Both the position numbers and the translations under genes were made by a program. A stretch of 39,167 nucleotides of DNA, taken from assembly GCA_021373025.1 (NCBI GenBank), contig JAJFTL010000045.1:1-39167 (forward strand), read 5' to 3'. Below, in pieces: positions 16,070 to 25,198 of the stretch. Source of the DNA: a bacterium. GTDB lineage: Bacteria > Caldisericota > Caldisericia > Cryosericales > Cryosericaceae. Position 1 is the stretch's first letter; every line of letters begins with the position of its first letter. The notes below the pieces were generated by a model. The model ran no database searches. It saw only the letters and a program-made list of their open reading frames with translations, and was not told the DNA's origin.

Positions 16070-17134
16070 ATGCTGCGATTTGAGAAACGCGACAAGACCC
16101 CAATACAACTGCGTCTCCTGGTACCTGCCGTCTCCGTTCTCCTGGGACTGCTCGTGGGCTCGGTCGTCATGCTGTTTGCCCGCGTTAACCCGCTCAAGGC
16201 CTATGGAGCCATTGTCAAGGGAGCGTTTGGTTCAGGCTACACGTTCTCGGAGACCCTGGTCATCGCAGTGCCCCTTATCCTCATTTCTGCAGGACTGTGT
16301 CTGGTGTACCGCATGAAGTTCCTCAACATCGGCGCCAAGGGTCAGTACATCATCGGAGCCATCTGCGGATCCTATCTGGCACTGTTTGGTCCTGCAACAC
16401 TGTCCCGGCCGTTGCTGCTAACGCTGATGATGGTGCTCGGCATGATTGGAGGAGCATTGTGGGCAATCATCCCTGCACTGCTCAAGGTATACTGGAACGT
16501 CAACGAGGTAATTGCTACCCTGCTGCTCAACTATATCGCCTCGTACATCCTGTGGTACTTCATGTATGGCACCTGGGGCACTCGCGGGTTTCCACTGTCC
16601 AAGAATTTTGCCGTCAATGCCCAACTTCCGCGCATCCTTCCTGCTCCATCCCGGCTTCACATAGGACTGTTCTTTGCGCTGGCCGCTGCGGTAGTCATTT
16701 GGGTCATTATCCGCAAGACGCGCTTCGGCTATGAAGCCATGGTCATCGGTGAAAATGAGCGGGCAGCGCGGTATGCTGGCATCAACGTGGTCAAAACGGT
16801 CATTATTGCTGCAGCCATATCCGGGGGACTGGACGGTCTGGCAGGGATTGCGCATACGTCCGCCGTCCTGCGCCTCCTGCAACTTGAGATCAACTCGGAC
16901 TATGGGTACACGGCTATCATTGTTGCATGGCTGGCAGGGCTTGACCCATTGGTTGCCGTCGGTGTCTCAGTGCTCTTGGCCGCCCTCGAGGCTGGCGGTT
17001 ATCAGATCCAGATCGTCATGCGTGTGCCTTTTGGCATCGTCGGTGTCATCGAGAGTGCAATCCTGTTCTGTCTGTTGGCCGGAGAAATCGTCACGCACTA
17101 TCACATCAGGCTGACAAGGAGAGTTGCTGCATGA
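16070..17134 (+). CDS. Nucleoside-type ABC transporter permease (YufP/NupP-like)
   Basis: Membrane subunit of the BMP importer, 354 residues, with many hydrophobic spans of the BPD_transp_2 type. Recognisable parts are the RMKFLNIGAKGQYIIGA segment and the NVNEVIATLLLNYIA region. AGGAG stands six bases before ATG 16070. Its stop overlaps the start of the next permease (ATGA), so the two are likely made in equal amounts. Confidence 0.93.
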   Translation: MLRFEKRDKTPIQLRLLVPAVSVLLGLLVGSVVMLFARVNPLKAYGAIVKGAFGSGYTFSETLVIAVPLILISAGLCLVYRMKFLNIGAKGQYIIGAICGSYLALFGPATLSRPLLLTLMMVLGMIGGALWAIIPALLKVYWNVNEVIATLLLNYIASYILWYFMYGTWGTRGFPLSKNFAVNAQLPRILPAPSRLHIGLFFALAAAVVIWVIIRKTRFGYEAMVIGENERAARYAGINVVKTVIIAAAISGGLDGLAGIAHTSAVLRLLQLEINSDYGYTAIIVAWLAGLDPLVAVGVSVLLAALEAGGYQIQIVMRVPFGIVGVIESAILFCLLAGEIVTHYHIRLTRRVAA

Positions 17135-18072
17135 ACCCTACATTCGGCAGTATTCTGATCAAAGTCCTTGCAGGAGCTCTTCAATCCAGCACCATTCTCT
17201 TGTTCCCGACGCTCGGTGAAGTCCTGACAGAGCGCAGCGGCGTGCTCAATCTGGGGCTGGAAGGACTGATGCTGATTGGTGCCTTCTTTGGTTTTCTTGG
17301 AGCAATGAAGACTGGAAATCCCTATGTGGGCTTACTGATCGGCATGGCAGCAGCAGCTGCAGCAGCAGCTATCCTTGCGTTCATCTGCGTAACGCTTCGT
17401 GGCAACCAGACAGTAACGGGCCTCGCGCTCACCATTTTTGGAACGGGGCTGACCGGTTTCTATGGCGACAGGTGGGTTTCACAGCGCCTCGCAACTGCCA
17501 TCAAGCCCATGGCCATCCCAGGGTTGTCCAGGATTCCGGTGCTCGGTCCGATTCTCTTTAGTCAGGACTTGATCGTCTATGCTGGCTACATCCTTGTGGC
17601 GCTCTTTTGGTTTCTGTTGTTCAAGACGAAAGCTGGTGTCCATCTGAGAGCGGTCGGCGACAACGCCAAGGCTGCAGACGCAATGGGGATCAACGTCGTT
17701 GGCACACGCTATTTCTGGACAATTCTGGGAGGAGCGCTTGCAGGAGCGGGAGGAGCGTACATCACGTGCGGCATTCATCCCTATTGGCTGAATGGCATCA
17801 CATCGGGCAGGGGATGGATCGCCGTCGCACTCGTTGTCTTTGCTATGTGGAATCCCCTGAATGCTTTCCTTGGATCATTCCTCTTTGGAAGCATCGAGGC
17901 ACTGCAGCTTCAACTCCAGGCGGGCGGCACCTACATCAATAGCGCGTTGCTGTCCATGCTCCCTTATCTGACGACGTTCGCAGTAATCATTGTCGCGACG
18001 GTGATTGTCCGTGTGCGTCATGTGGGGACACCCAAAGAGCTTGGAATCCCATACGCGCGCGAAGAAAGGTGA
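17131..18072 (+). CDS. Nucleoside-type ABC transporter permease (YufQ/NupQ-like)
   Basis: Second membrane subunit of the importer, 313 residues. Features are TLGEVLTERSGVLNLGLEG near the N-terminus, LRGNQTVTGLALTIFG, and HLRAVGDNAKAADAMGINV in the cytoplasmic loop. It starts within the stop of the previous gene and ends the operon; a strong hairpin follows. Confidence 0.93.
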   Translation: MNPTFGSILIKVLAGALQSSTILLFPTLGEVLTERSGVLNLGLEGLMLIGAFFGFLGAMKTGNPYVGLLIGMAAAAAAAAILAFICVTLRGNQTVTGLALTIFGTGLTGFYGDRWVSQRLATAIKPMAIPGLSRIPVLGPILFSQDLIVYAGYILVALFWFLLFKTKAGVHLRAVGDNAKAADAMGINVVGTRYFWTILGGALAGAGGAYITCGIHPYWLNGITSGRGWIAVALVVFAMWNPLNAFLGSFLFGSIEALQLQLQAGGTYINSALLSMLPYLTTFAVIIVATVIVRVRHVGTPKELGIPYAREER

Positions 18073-18108
18073 CCGGACGCGCGCGTTGTTGAGGAGTCGG
18101 GGATACTC

Positions 18109-18138
18109 AAACCGGCAGCCACGAGTGGCTGCCGGTTT
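18109..18138. terminator. Terminator hairpin between convergent operons
   Basis: AAACCGGCAGCCA (18109-18121) pairs with its complement (18126-18138) around CGAG. The A and T ends give short T-tracts on both strands. It separates the nucleoside importer from the M42 peptidase end. Confidence 0.8.
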
Positions 18139-18160
18139 CCTTCATGCCTGTGGGCTGATG

Positions 18161-19153
18161 TTACTTCAGCAGGACACTGGTCACAAGGCTGATACAACCT
18201 TCGACGTCCCCCAGGTCTACCATTTCACTGGAACTGTGGACATACCGGTCAGGAATGCTGATGGCGCCGGTGGGGACACCACTGCCATTGATCTGGATGG
18301 CTGCAGCGTCTGTCGTCCCTGCCTGCAGGACCTCGAGCTGGAAGGGGATCCCGCGATGTCTCGCTGTCTCAATGAGCAGGTCACGGACAACCGGCGTTGC
18401 GACCATGCCGGCATCCTTCACCTTGATGGCGGGTCCCTTGCCCAGGCTGATATCCAGGACATAGCTTTCCGGCGTATCGCCCCAGGCCGTGACGTCGAGA
18501 GCAATAGCAAGGTCCGGCTGCACGCCCCAGGCGCCGACCTTGGCGCCCTTGATGCCGATTTCTTCCTGCACGCTGAACATGCCATAGAGCTCGTAGTTGA
18601 GTTCTTTGCCCGTTACCGCTTTCACTGTCTCGATGAGGACGTAGCAGCCGATGCGATCGTCAAGTGCGGCGGAGGTAACCCTGTTGCCAATTTGCGTGCA
18701 TTCGCCTGAATAGACAGCAAAATCGCCGATGGCGACACGCTGTAGCGCCTCGTCTCTGGATGCTGCGCCGATGTCCAGGAACAGCTTGTCGAGCGTGAGA
18801 TGCTCAAGCGTTGCATGCTCCTTGCTCTCCACGGCCGCAACGCCAATGGTTCCATTGGCGAACACAAAGCGCTGGCCCAGGACCTTGTATGGATCCAGTC
18901 CGCCGACGGCGCCGAAGCGCAGGAATCCGTCCTTGTCGATGTGGGTGATGATAATGCCGATCTGGTCCATGTGTGCAGACAGCAGCAGCTTCGGCTTCCC
19001 CGGAGCAGGGAGGCAGTAGATCAGGTTTCCCAGTGCATCGACCCTGTATTCCAGCTGCAGCCCGTCGAGCTCGCGCGTGATGACGTCCTTGATGCCCTGT
19101 TCGTAGCTGGTCGGTCCCCATGTCTGGGTCAATGTGCGTATGAGTTCATTCAT
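18161..19153 (-). CDS. M42 family metallopeptidase (third of three)
   Basis: Di-metal aminopeptidase of family M42 (PepA-like/glucanase-type TET peptidases), 330 residues. Metal and catalytic residues are all seen: SAHMDQIG (His, Asp), LDDRIG (bridging Asp), QEEIG (catalytic Glu plus ligand), ALDVTAWGDTP (Asp) and RYVHSSSE (His). It begins directly after the stop of the second paralogue with GGAGG inside that gene's end, so it is translationally coupled. Likely role is trimming peptides to amino acids in the cytoplasm. Confidence 0.93.
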   Translation of the reverse strand: MNELIRTLTQTWGPTSYEQGIKDVITRELDGLQLEYRVDALGNLIYCLPAPGKPKLLLSAHMDQIGIIITHIDKDGFLRFGAVGGLDPYKVLGQRFVFANGTIGVAAVESKEHATLEHLTLDKLFLDIGAASRDEALQRVAIGDFAVYSGECTQIGNRVTSAALDDRIGCYVLIETVKAVTGKELNYELYGMFSVQEEIGIKGAKVGAWGVQPDLAIALDVTAWGDTPESYVLDISLGKGPAIKVKDAGMVATPVVRDLLIETARHRGIPFQLEVLQAGTTDAAAIQINGSGVPTGAISIPDRYVHSSSEMVDLGDVEGCISLVTSVLLK

Positions 19154-20194
19154 CTAGGCCTCCATGCTGGCAAGCTGTGCCAGAAATGTCGAAAGAAGCA
19201 ATACCGTGTTTTCGTAGTCCTTAATGTTGATGAGGGACACGGGAGAGTGAATGTAGCGTGCAGGAACAGCAACTGCCAGCGTCCGTACCCCAGCCTTCGT
19301 GAGCTGGATACTGCGGGCATCGGTGCCACCCGATGGCAGGCGCTTGAACTGCCACGGGATTCCGCTTGCCCGGGCCACCTTGATCATCTGGTTACGAAGA
19401 CCATGATCTGTGATCATGCCACCATCCTCGATGGTGAGGACGGGACCAGAACCCAGGCTGGTAACTTCCTGGTAATCCTTCACCTCGCCGATGTCGGCTG
19501 CAATGGTGCCTTCGACCGTGATACTGAGGTCTGGGGTGTAGCGCCATGCTCCCACTGTGGCTCCCTTGCTTCCTACTTCTTCCTGTGCCGAGAACATGCC
19601 GATGATCGGAAAAGACCAGTCTTTCGTAAGCAGCTCGGCGACAATTGCACATCCGACGCGGTCATCAAAAGCCTTACCAACGAGGTAACCGTCTCCGAAT
19701 GTTCCAAACGCCGTGTCGAACGTGATCTGATCACCGATTGTTACCTTGCCTGCGAGCTCCTTGTCCGATTTGGCTCCAACATCGACGACAATATTGTCAA
19801 CCTTGATAACGGTGTTTTCTATTTCTTCCCGGGTCGACAAGTGCACCGCCTTGATGGCAGTTACGCCTGGAAGCCGATCCTTGCCAACCAATACCTTCTT
19901 GCCCAGCAGGAGGCGGTCATCGATACTACCAGCCTTGCCAACGTGCAGGTACCCTTCCTTCGTGATGCGGGTCACAAAGAGGCCAACCTCATCCATGTGC
20001 GCGTTCAGCATAACGGTGGGTCCGGGCTTGTTCATGCCCTTGAGTGCAAACAGATTCTTGATAGCATCCCGCTGGAACCGGTCAACGCGACCCTCGAGTT
20101 CCCCTCTGAGAAGGGTGGCAACGTCGTCTTCCTGTCCAGAGATGCCGCGGGCTTCAGTGAGCCGTTTTAACAAATCAATGCGTCTCTGTTCCAT
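19154..20194 (-). CDS. M42 family metallopeptidase (second of three)
   Basis: 346-residue M42 aminopeptidase. Residues: NAHMDEVG, FDDRVG, AQEEVGSKGA, a Glu (VEGTIAAD) where its neighbours have Asp as the metal ligand, and RYIHSP. The Glu in place of Asp is a known alternative in the family. AGGAG lies six bases before ATG 20194. The start overlaps the end of the first paralogue by 20 bases. Confidence 0.93.
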   Translation of the reverse strand: MEQRRIDLLKRLTEARGISGQEDDVATLLRGELEGRVDRFQRDAIKNLFALKGMNKPGPTVMLNAHMDEVGLFVTRITKEGYLHVGKAGSIDDRLLLGKKVLVGKDRLPGVTAIKAVHLSTREEIENTVIKVDNIVVDVGAKSDKELAGKVTIGDQITFDTAFGTFGDGYLVGKAFDDRVGCAIVAELLTKDWSFPIIGMFSAQEEVGSKGATVGAWRYTPDLSITVEGTIAADIGEVKDYQEVTSLGSGPVLTIEDGGMITDHGLRNQMIKVARASGIPWQFKRLPSGGTDARSIQLTKAGVRTLAVAVPARYIHSPVSLINIKDYENTVLLLSTFLAQLASMEA

Positions 20195-21224
20195 ACAGCT
20201 CTCCTATGAACGCCGCGTCAAAGTCTTTCGCAACCTGGGCAACCAGCCGTGCCGTCCTGTTGACGTCCGTCTGATCGGCAGTCTCGACAGCCGAATGCAT
20301 GTAGCGCAGTGGAATGCTCAGGACACCAGCAGCGATGCCCGGGCCGACAAGCTGAAGTTCGTCCGCGTCCGTGCCCGAGTATGCCATGCACGGTTCTTCA
20401 CTGAAAGGAATCTCGAGGGTCTTGGCACTGCGGCGAAGTAGCTCCAGCACGTGGTCGTTGACGACGGGGCCCACAGTAACACCTGGACCACCCCCCAAAG
20501 GGATGGTCTTGTCCTCTGCCACGCCTTCGGTGTCGCCGTGTGTGACGTCAACCGCAATGCCCACATCGGGATGAGCAACGTACCCACTGGTCCAGGCCCC
20601 ATTTCCAGTAATCTCCTCTTGAACGGTAAAGGCCATGATGACATCATACTGCAAGGCCGAGTCCTTCAACAGTTCCAGCGCCTGGACGAGAGCCACTGCG
20701 CAGAGCCGGTCGTCCTGTGTCTTTCCAGCCCAGCGCTCATTCATGAGGGGAGTGATCCCGGCTGTAAACGTGACCGTCGAACCGATGGGAACCTCCGCGG
20801 CCACTTGTTCGCGCGAGAGGCCGACATCGATCCAAAGCTCATCGACAGCAACCGGCTTCTCCATTTCAGTGTGGGTCATGACATGGACCGGTTTGAGTCC
20901 AATGATGCCGGGCAACAGCCGCGTTCCATGCACGACGACCTGCAGCCCCGGCCAGACGCGCTGGTCGATTGACTTGCAGTAGATACCCAGAAACCCCCTG
21001 TCATTGATCCGTGTCACCCAGGCACCCACCTCGTCGAGATGTGCGGCGAAGAGGATGGCATGTTCACTTGAGTGCCCCCTGCGCACTGCGATAAGATTGC
21101 CCAGGGGCGTGTCATGAATATCGTCGGCGATATCGGTCAGTGCACCTCTCAGGATCTCATGGAGCCGGCGTTCGTCCCCAGAGACCGCATACGCGCTTGT
21201 CAGTTGTTCTACAAGTTTGTGCAT
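20175..21224 (-). CDS. M42 family metallopeptidase (first of three)
   Basis: 349-residue M42 aminopeptidase. Ligand and catalytic motifs: AAHLDEVG, QDDRLC, VQEEITGNGA, VDVTHGD and RYMHSAVE. GGGAG is six bases before ATG 21224. It follows the ECF S-component gene by 46 bases. The three paralogues differ widely in sequence, so they are old duplicates or separate acquisitions rather than a recent tandem copy, and they may differ in peptide preference or form mixed TET particles (inference). Confidence 0.93.
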   Translation of the reverse strand: MHKLVEQLTSAYAVSGDERRLHEILRGALTDIADDIHDTPLGNLIAVRRGHSSEHAILFAAHLDEVGAWVTRINDRGFLGIYCKSIDQRVWPGLQVVVHGTRLLPGIIGLKPVHVMTHTEMEKPVAVDELWIDVGLSREQVAAEVPIGSTVTFTAGITPLMNERWAGKTQDDRLCAVALVQALELLKDSALQYDVIMAFTVQEEITGNGAWTSGYVAHPDVGIAVDVTHGDTEGVAEDKTIPLGGGPGVTVGPVVNDHVLELLRRSAKTLEIPFSEEPCMAYSGTDADELQLVGPGIAAGVLSIPLRYMHSAVETADQTDVNRTARLVAQVAKDFDAAFIGELYGTETH

Positions 21225-21270
21225 AGTTTTCTCCCTTTTTGGTACCAGACGTTCCAGAAACTTTCGAAGT

Positions 21271-21825
21271 TCACGAAATTGGCTTGATACGGCGTGCGAT
21301 CATAAAGGACAGTACCCCTCCGATGATGGCTGTGACGAACTGTGGCCAGCTGAACGAGAATCTGATGAAGGCTGCCGCGGCTGGTGGCAGGGCAGACAGC
21401 GTGCCAACGATCATGCCAATCGTGTAGTAGAGAAACGCCATTTTCACGATGGCTCCGGCTATCAGGCCGAGCCAGCGCATCCAACCCTCCTGCGAGCTCT
21501 TCCGTGTGGCAAGCCAGTATAGGACGACAAGGATGACATTGCCTGCCATCACCGCCGGAATCATAGTCGGAGACGGAAGGTGGGCCTGCATCCATGCAGT
21601 AATGGGGGTGGCGAGGGCGATGATGATTCCAGCCCAAAGTCCTGCCGTTTCAGTCGCAAGAAGCAATCCAAGGTTGACGATACTGCCGACGAGGAAGAGG
21701 CTGACGATGTTAAAGGGAGGTGCCGATGGGATAAACTCCCTTAGTGCGAACTGAAGAGCAATAGTCAGCGCAAGGATAATCGCCGCTCTCGTGACATCTC
21801 TCGTGACGTGCCTGGTCGTGTTCAT
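21271..21825 (-). CDS. Membrane protein, probable ECF transporter S component
   Basis: A 184-residue hydrophobic protein with about six predicted spans. The N-terminus TRAAIILALTIALQFALREF and the Ala/Gly-rich helices resemble substrate-capture subunits of energy-coupling-factor importers, but I cannot name the substrate. ATG 21825 has GGAGG five bases upstream (21831-21835), so I use it rather than the upstream in-frame ATG at 21864. No ECF ATPase or T subunit is nearby. It lies between rex and the M42 peptidases on the same strand. Confidence 0.65.
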   Translation of the reverse strand: MNTTRHVTRDVTRAAIILALTIALQFALREFIPSAPPFNIVSLFLVGSIVNLGLLLATETAGLWAGIIIALATPITAWMQAHLPSPTMIPAVMAGNVILVVLYWLATRKSSQEGWMRWLGLIAGAIVKMAFLYYTIGMIVGTLSALPPAAAAFIRFSFSWPQFVTAIIGGVLSFMIARRIKPIS

Positions 21826-21911
21826 GGTAGCCTCCGATTCATCATGTGCTTCCGATGCAACCAATTATCTTGTCATGAATATGCCAAGCAGATCACTGCC
21901 TGACGAGGAAG

Positions 21912-22607
21912 TCATTCGCCATGCGAAGTGGCCTCGATCTGAGCCTGCTGTTCCCGCGCGCGCTGCTCGGCGCTCTGGATATAGAAGGCCAGCTTGAGGA
22001 ACTCCTGAGACAGGTCCACCGAGAGCACCGGGATACTCGCGGGAACCTTGATGACTCGAGGAGCGAAGTTGAGGATGCCACGGATGCCGGCCTCGCACAG
22101 CAGATCGGCAACCTTGCGGGCACTGGATGCGGGAACGGTCATAACGCCAATGGCAATGTGCTCACGTCGGATGACATCTTTCAGGTCCTCCACGGCATAC
22201 ACTGGGATGCGTCCGATATGCGTCCCGATCTTGCGTGGATCCGTATCGAAGGCAGCAGCATACTTGAACCCCCATTTTTGTACCATGTGGCTGCTGACCA
22301 AGGCTGTTCCCAGTGAGCCTGCGCCTACGATGCAGCACTTCCACCGGTCGACGCCTCGACCAAAGATCAGTTCAATCTCTGTTTTCAGCCTGACAACATC
22401 ATACCCAGAACCACGCTTGCCAACAAGGCCGAATGTGGAAAAGTCCTGTCGCACCTGCTCGGGGGTTACCCCGAGCAGGGCGGCCAGCTCGTGTGATGAG
22501 ACCGTCGACGTATGCTGGTGTTCGAGGTATGTCAGGCATTGCAGGTAGGTTGCCATTCGTGAAACGGTTGCCATGGATATGTACTTTTTCCCGTAAGTTG
22601 TCTTCAT
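21912..22607 (-). CDS. rex: Redox-sensing transcriptional repressor Rex
   Basis: NADH/NAD+-sensing repressor, about 231 residues. The N-terminal winged helix (VSRMATYLQCL, then LAALLGVTPEQVRQDFSTFG and GKRGSGYDV) has the diagnostic R.D.S.FG recognition region. The Rossmann domain shows GAGSLGTAL and FDTDPRKIG, and the C-terminal swapped helix includes LSQEFLKLAFY. I use ATG 22607; a GTG two codons upstream is equally possible. It ends the signalling cassette of the hydrogenase operon. A Rex-type operator lies on the promoter of that operon, 9.8 kb upstream, so Rex probably represses its own transcription when NADH is low. Confidence 0.95.
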   Translation of the reverse strand: MKTTYGKKYISMATVSRMATYLQCLTYLEHQHTSTVSSHELAALLGVTPEQVRQDFSTFGLVGKRGSGYDVVRLKTEIELIFGRGVDRWKCCIVGAGSLGTALVSSHMVQKWGFKYAAAFDTDPRKIGTHIGRIPVYAVEDLKDVIRREHIAIGVMTVPASSARKVADLLCEAGIRGILNFAPRVIKVPASIPVLSVDLSQEFLKLAFYIQSAEQRAREQQAQIEATSHGE

Positions 22608-22627
22608 TGTCACCCGCTCTGATCGCT

Positions 22628-23194
22628 TTATGCGCCACCGCTCTTGTTGCGATGGAGTTCACGTTCCTGTTCACGCAGGAAGTCCAGCAACAGCAGCTGC
22701 GCCTGAGGATCCGAAAGCTCTTCAGACGGGAAGATGGCTTGAAGTTCCTCAGTACAAACAGTATAGGACAGATTTCCTTCAGCGCGGCGGATATGCCAAC
22801 AAACTCTGGGAGCTGAAGTAAGTAGGGTGAGGAAGGTTGAGGGAAGGTCACCCACAGGCAGGCAATCGATGTTCTCCGTATGAAAGGTCGCTGTGAGCAT
22901 CGTTCCTTTGCCTGGAGCGCTGGTCAGCTCAACACCACCACCCGAGAGTTCGGCGTTTTCCCTGAGGAACGGAAGCCCAAGGCCAAATCGCCGGATATTG
23001 TGGGGCCTTGTCGTGAAGAATGGATCGAACACCCTCTCCTGCATGTCGTTATCCATTCCTTTCCCGTTGTCTTGCACTGAGAAGACAAACTGGTGTGTGG
23101 CAGGGTTGTGGTCGACATCGAGCCATATTTCAGTGGCGCCCGCCGTAACGCTGTTGGAAGCAATATCCAGGATATGGTCGGCAATCGTTCTCAC
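22628..23194 (-). CDS. Stand-alone HATPase_c (GHKL) protein
   Basis: 188-residue protein with a histidine-kinase-type ATP-binding domain but no visible phosphoacceptor His region, sensor or membrane span. N box: DIASNSVTAGA; G1: DNGKGMD; F box: FFTTRP; G2: GLGLPFL and the final APGKGT. The C-terminal 70 residues are unassigned and contain two Cys. It begins at a GTG overlapping the PHP gene stop by four bases (GTGA). Such ATPases recur in hydrogenase operons of anaerobes; the target is unknown. No response regulator is nearby. Confidence 0.85.
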   Translation of the reverse strand: MRTIADHILDIASNSVTAGATEIWLDVDHNPATHQFVFSVQDNGKGMDNDMQERVFDPFFTTRPHNIRRFGLGLPFLRENAELSGGGVELTSAPGKGTMLTATFHTENIDCLPVGDLPSTFLTLLTSAPRVCWHIRRAEGNLSYTVCTEELQAIFPSEELSDPQAQLLLLDFLREQERELHRNKSGGA

Positions 23195-23922
23195 AAGAGC
23201 CGTACCTTTCTGCCTCGCTCATGCCGGAGTGCCGTCAAAACCTCATGTACTGACAGTTCCTCGATTTCAAGAACGAAGCGAGGAGGACTCATGGAATCGA
23301 GATTGTGAGCGTCGCTGTTCGAGATGATCTGAGGATGACCCGGCAGGTTTGGTAGAATCTTTTCGATATTGATTCGGTGTGTGATCTCATACGTGATGAA
23401 CTGCATCTCAGGTGTTACCATGCCCAGCTGATAGAGAAGCCCATAGTGGCGATCCAGGTGGCTTGGCACCACAACGCCGCCAAGCCGCTCAGCCAAGCCT
23501 CTCAGCTCATCCAGGCTCAGCGAGCTGGCCATGGAAAGAAGAAAGGGGAACTGGCCGACATACTCATCTCGTTCGTTGCAGATCAGCTGGTACCCAAAGC
23601 GTTCCGGATCGTTGGCAATGCGCGGATACGAGGCGAACAGCGTGCGACTGAAAGCCCAGAGAGCATGGAGTGTCTCGAAATAGCACAGCAGGTGCACTTC
23701 CTCTGCGGTCGTTGCCTCTATTCCGGGGACCAGCAGGACACCATTCTGTTGAAACACCCGCTGAAAGACACCCACATTGCATGCCGTGTTATGGTCGGTC
23801 AACGAAGCAACCTGGATACCCCGGCTCGCAAGCCTGCGAGTCATCTCACGCGGCAGCATCGTGATGTCAGCGCACGGTGACAGACACGAATGCAGGTGCA
23901 GGTCGGCTGGTACCTCCAGCAC
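23191..23922 (-). CDS. PHP-domain phosphoesterase
   Basis: 243-residue PHP (polymerase and histidinol phosphatase) domain protein. Metal-binding motifs are complete: DLHLHS, LTDHN, GIEATTAEEVH, VPSHLD and SDAH. This supports a trinuclear-metal phosphoesterase; the substrate is unknown. It starts at GTG 23922 with TGAGGT upstream, and overlaps the ATPase gene downstream. Tight packing with the DRTGG and ATPase genes suggests it acts in the same signalling circuit, perhaps removing phosphate from a protein or nucleotide (inference). Confidence 0.85.
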   Translation of the reverse strand: MLEVPADLHLHSCLSPCADITMLPREMTRRLASRGIQVASLTDHNTACNVGVFQRVFQQNGVLLVPGIEATTAEEVHLLCYFETLHALWAFSRTLFASYPRIANDPERFGYQLICNERDEYVGQFPFLLSMASSLSLDELRGLAERLGGVVVPSHLDRHYGLLYQLGMVTPEMQFITYEITHRINIEKILPNLPGHPQIISNSDAHNLDSMSPPRFVLEIEELSVHEVLTALRHERGRKVRLL

Positions 23923-23925
23923 GGG

Positions 23926-24258
23926 CTACCTCAGTCCCAGTGCATAGAGTTTGCCGGACACGAGGAACGCAGAGTCCCTCGAGTAGAGGATTGAGATCTG
24001 TTCCTTGACAGCACGCTCAATCACGTCTGGCTCGCAGGTACGTCCCTCGCAGACGATGATCACGCTGATACCGACCATCGACGCAACAGCGACGACATTG
24101 AGATGTGTCTGGATAGTTGCCCAGGCAGAGCCCGGGAGGGCTTTTGCAATGACTTCTGAGAGCAGATCGCATGTGTACCCGTGCGTGACGCTCTTCGTAA
24201 GGTCCGCCTGAACTGCGATCTCGGCATCAAGCGTTCCAATCACTTCCTGTACGGTCAT
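23926..24258 (-). CDS. DRTGG-domain protein (second copy)
   Basis: 110-residue protein resembling a stand-alone DRTGG domain, a fold also found in phosphotransacetylases and CBS-linked pyrophosphatases. Visible parts: HGYTCDLLSEVIAKALPGSAW, IIVCEGRTCEP and the end SGKLYALGLR, which matches the end of the other copy. GGAGG precedes ATG 24258, which overlaps the CBS-ATPase stop (ATGA). Likely a small ligand-binding or regulatory subunit; the ligand is not known. Confidence 0.75.
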   Translation of the reverse strand: MTVQEVIGTLDAEIAVQADLTKSVTHGYTCDLLSEVIAKALPGSAWATIQTHLNVVAVASMVGISVIIVCEGRTCEPDVIERAVKEQISILYSRDSAFLVSGKLYALGLR

Positions 24259-25196
24259 GTTCCCTCCAGCTTGGTGTTTGCAAGAAAGATCATCTCAACT
24301 TTGGTTGGCTTTCCCTTGCCCGAGATGATGACAAGGTGGTCGGAGAACCGGCGAATGTTGGGGAGGCCCATACCAGCCCCAAAACCTTTTTCACGGACGG
24401 CATCGGGGGCAGTAGACCAGCCTTCCTTCATGGCAAGATCAACGTTCTCGATCCCCGGCCCCTCGTCTTCTACGCGCACGATGACCTCGCCATCGCGGAC
24501 AATGGCTCGCAGCGAACCCTTTCCTCCTGCATGAATGCAGACATTGACCTCCGCTTCATAGGCGGAGACACTTGCCCTGCGGATGATTGACTCATCCAGG
24601 CCCTTGCTCTGCAGGAATGCCTTAAGGCGGGCAGAGCCTTCACCGGCATGATCCAGTCCCTGGGAGCTGATGTCATAGGAGAAGTCGGCACTGTTGTCGA
24701 ACTCCTGTGACAGAGCTGAGAAGCTCCCGATCGTGGCCATGCGCTGCCGATCATGAACGTACACTGAGTAGAAGCTCTGGACGATCGCCGACAGAACATC
24801 GATGTCGGTGATCATGCCGACCAGCTTGCCATCCTCGTCGACAACTGGGAATCGGCCGAACTTGTACCGCTGGAAGTACGACAAGACGGTCTCAAGGCTG
24901 TCATGAACATGCAAGGTGACGACATCTCTTGTCATGGCTGACTCCAGTGGCTCGGCAAGGCGGCCGTCGGCAAGGGCTTCGATAATCTTCGAGACAGAAA
25001 TAATCCCCACCAGGCGAAAATCGGCATCGACGATGGGCACCCCAGAAATTGACTTTTCCCGCATGAGGCTGCGGGCAGCAGCGACGCGGTCTTCAGGATG
25101 AAGAGCATACACTGCGGGAGACATAATACTCGCAGCATCGAGGCTGCTGAACAGGCCCAGGTACCGCAGGGCCTCTACGCTCTGTTGAAGCGACAC
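24255..25196 (-). CDS. CBS-pair protein fused to RsbW-like ATPase
   Basis: 313 residues. Two CBS motifs (about residues 20-75: MSPAVYALHPED to GIISVSK; about 85-140: MTRDVVTLHVHDS to GMITDIDVL) form an adenine-nucleotide-sensing module. From about residue 195 there is a GHKL ATPase of the anti-sigma/serine-kinase kind: AYEAEVNVCIHAGG (N box), DEGPGIE (G1) and GAGMGLPNIRR (G2). GTG start at 25196, two bases after the first DRTGG gene. It suggests energy-state input controlling a kinase-like output in the hydrogenase operon (inference). Confidence 0.85.
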   Translation of the reverse strand: MSLQQSVEALRYLGLFSSLDAASIMSPAVYALHPEDRVAAARSLMREKSISGVPIVDADFRLVGIISVSKIIEALADGRLAEPLESAMTRDVVTLHVHDSLETVLSYFQRYKFGRFPVVDEDGKLVGMITDIDVLSAIVQSFYSVYVHDRQRMATIGSFSALSQEFDNSADFSYDISSQGLDHAGEGSARLKAFLQSKGLDESIIRRASVSAYEAEVNVCIHAGGKGSLRAIVRDGEVIVRVEDEGPGIENVDLAMKEGWSTAPDAVREKGFGAGMGLPNIRRFSDHLVIISGKGKPTKVEMIFLANTKLEGT

Positions 25197-25198
25197 GG

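Noticed and set aside
15092-16108. 338-codon minus-strand frame opposite the nucleoside transporter ATPase
   Set aside because: Shadow of the ABC ATPase; no motif or ribosome binding site.
18800-20170. 456-codon open frame on the plus strand opposite the M42 genes
   Set aside because: It runs antisense through two genes with complete M42 metal sites; its protein has no known motif and no ribosome binding site. Codon bias of the real genes explains it.
22880-24534. Plus-strand frames opposite the PHP and DRTGG genes
   Set aside because: Shadows of tightly packed minus-strand genes.
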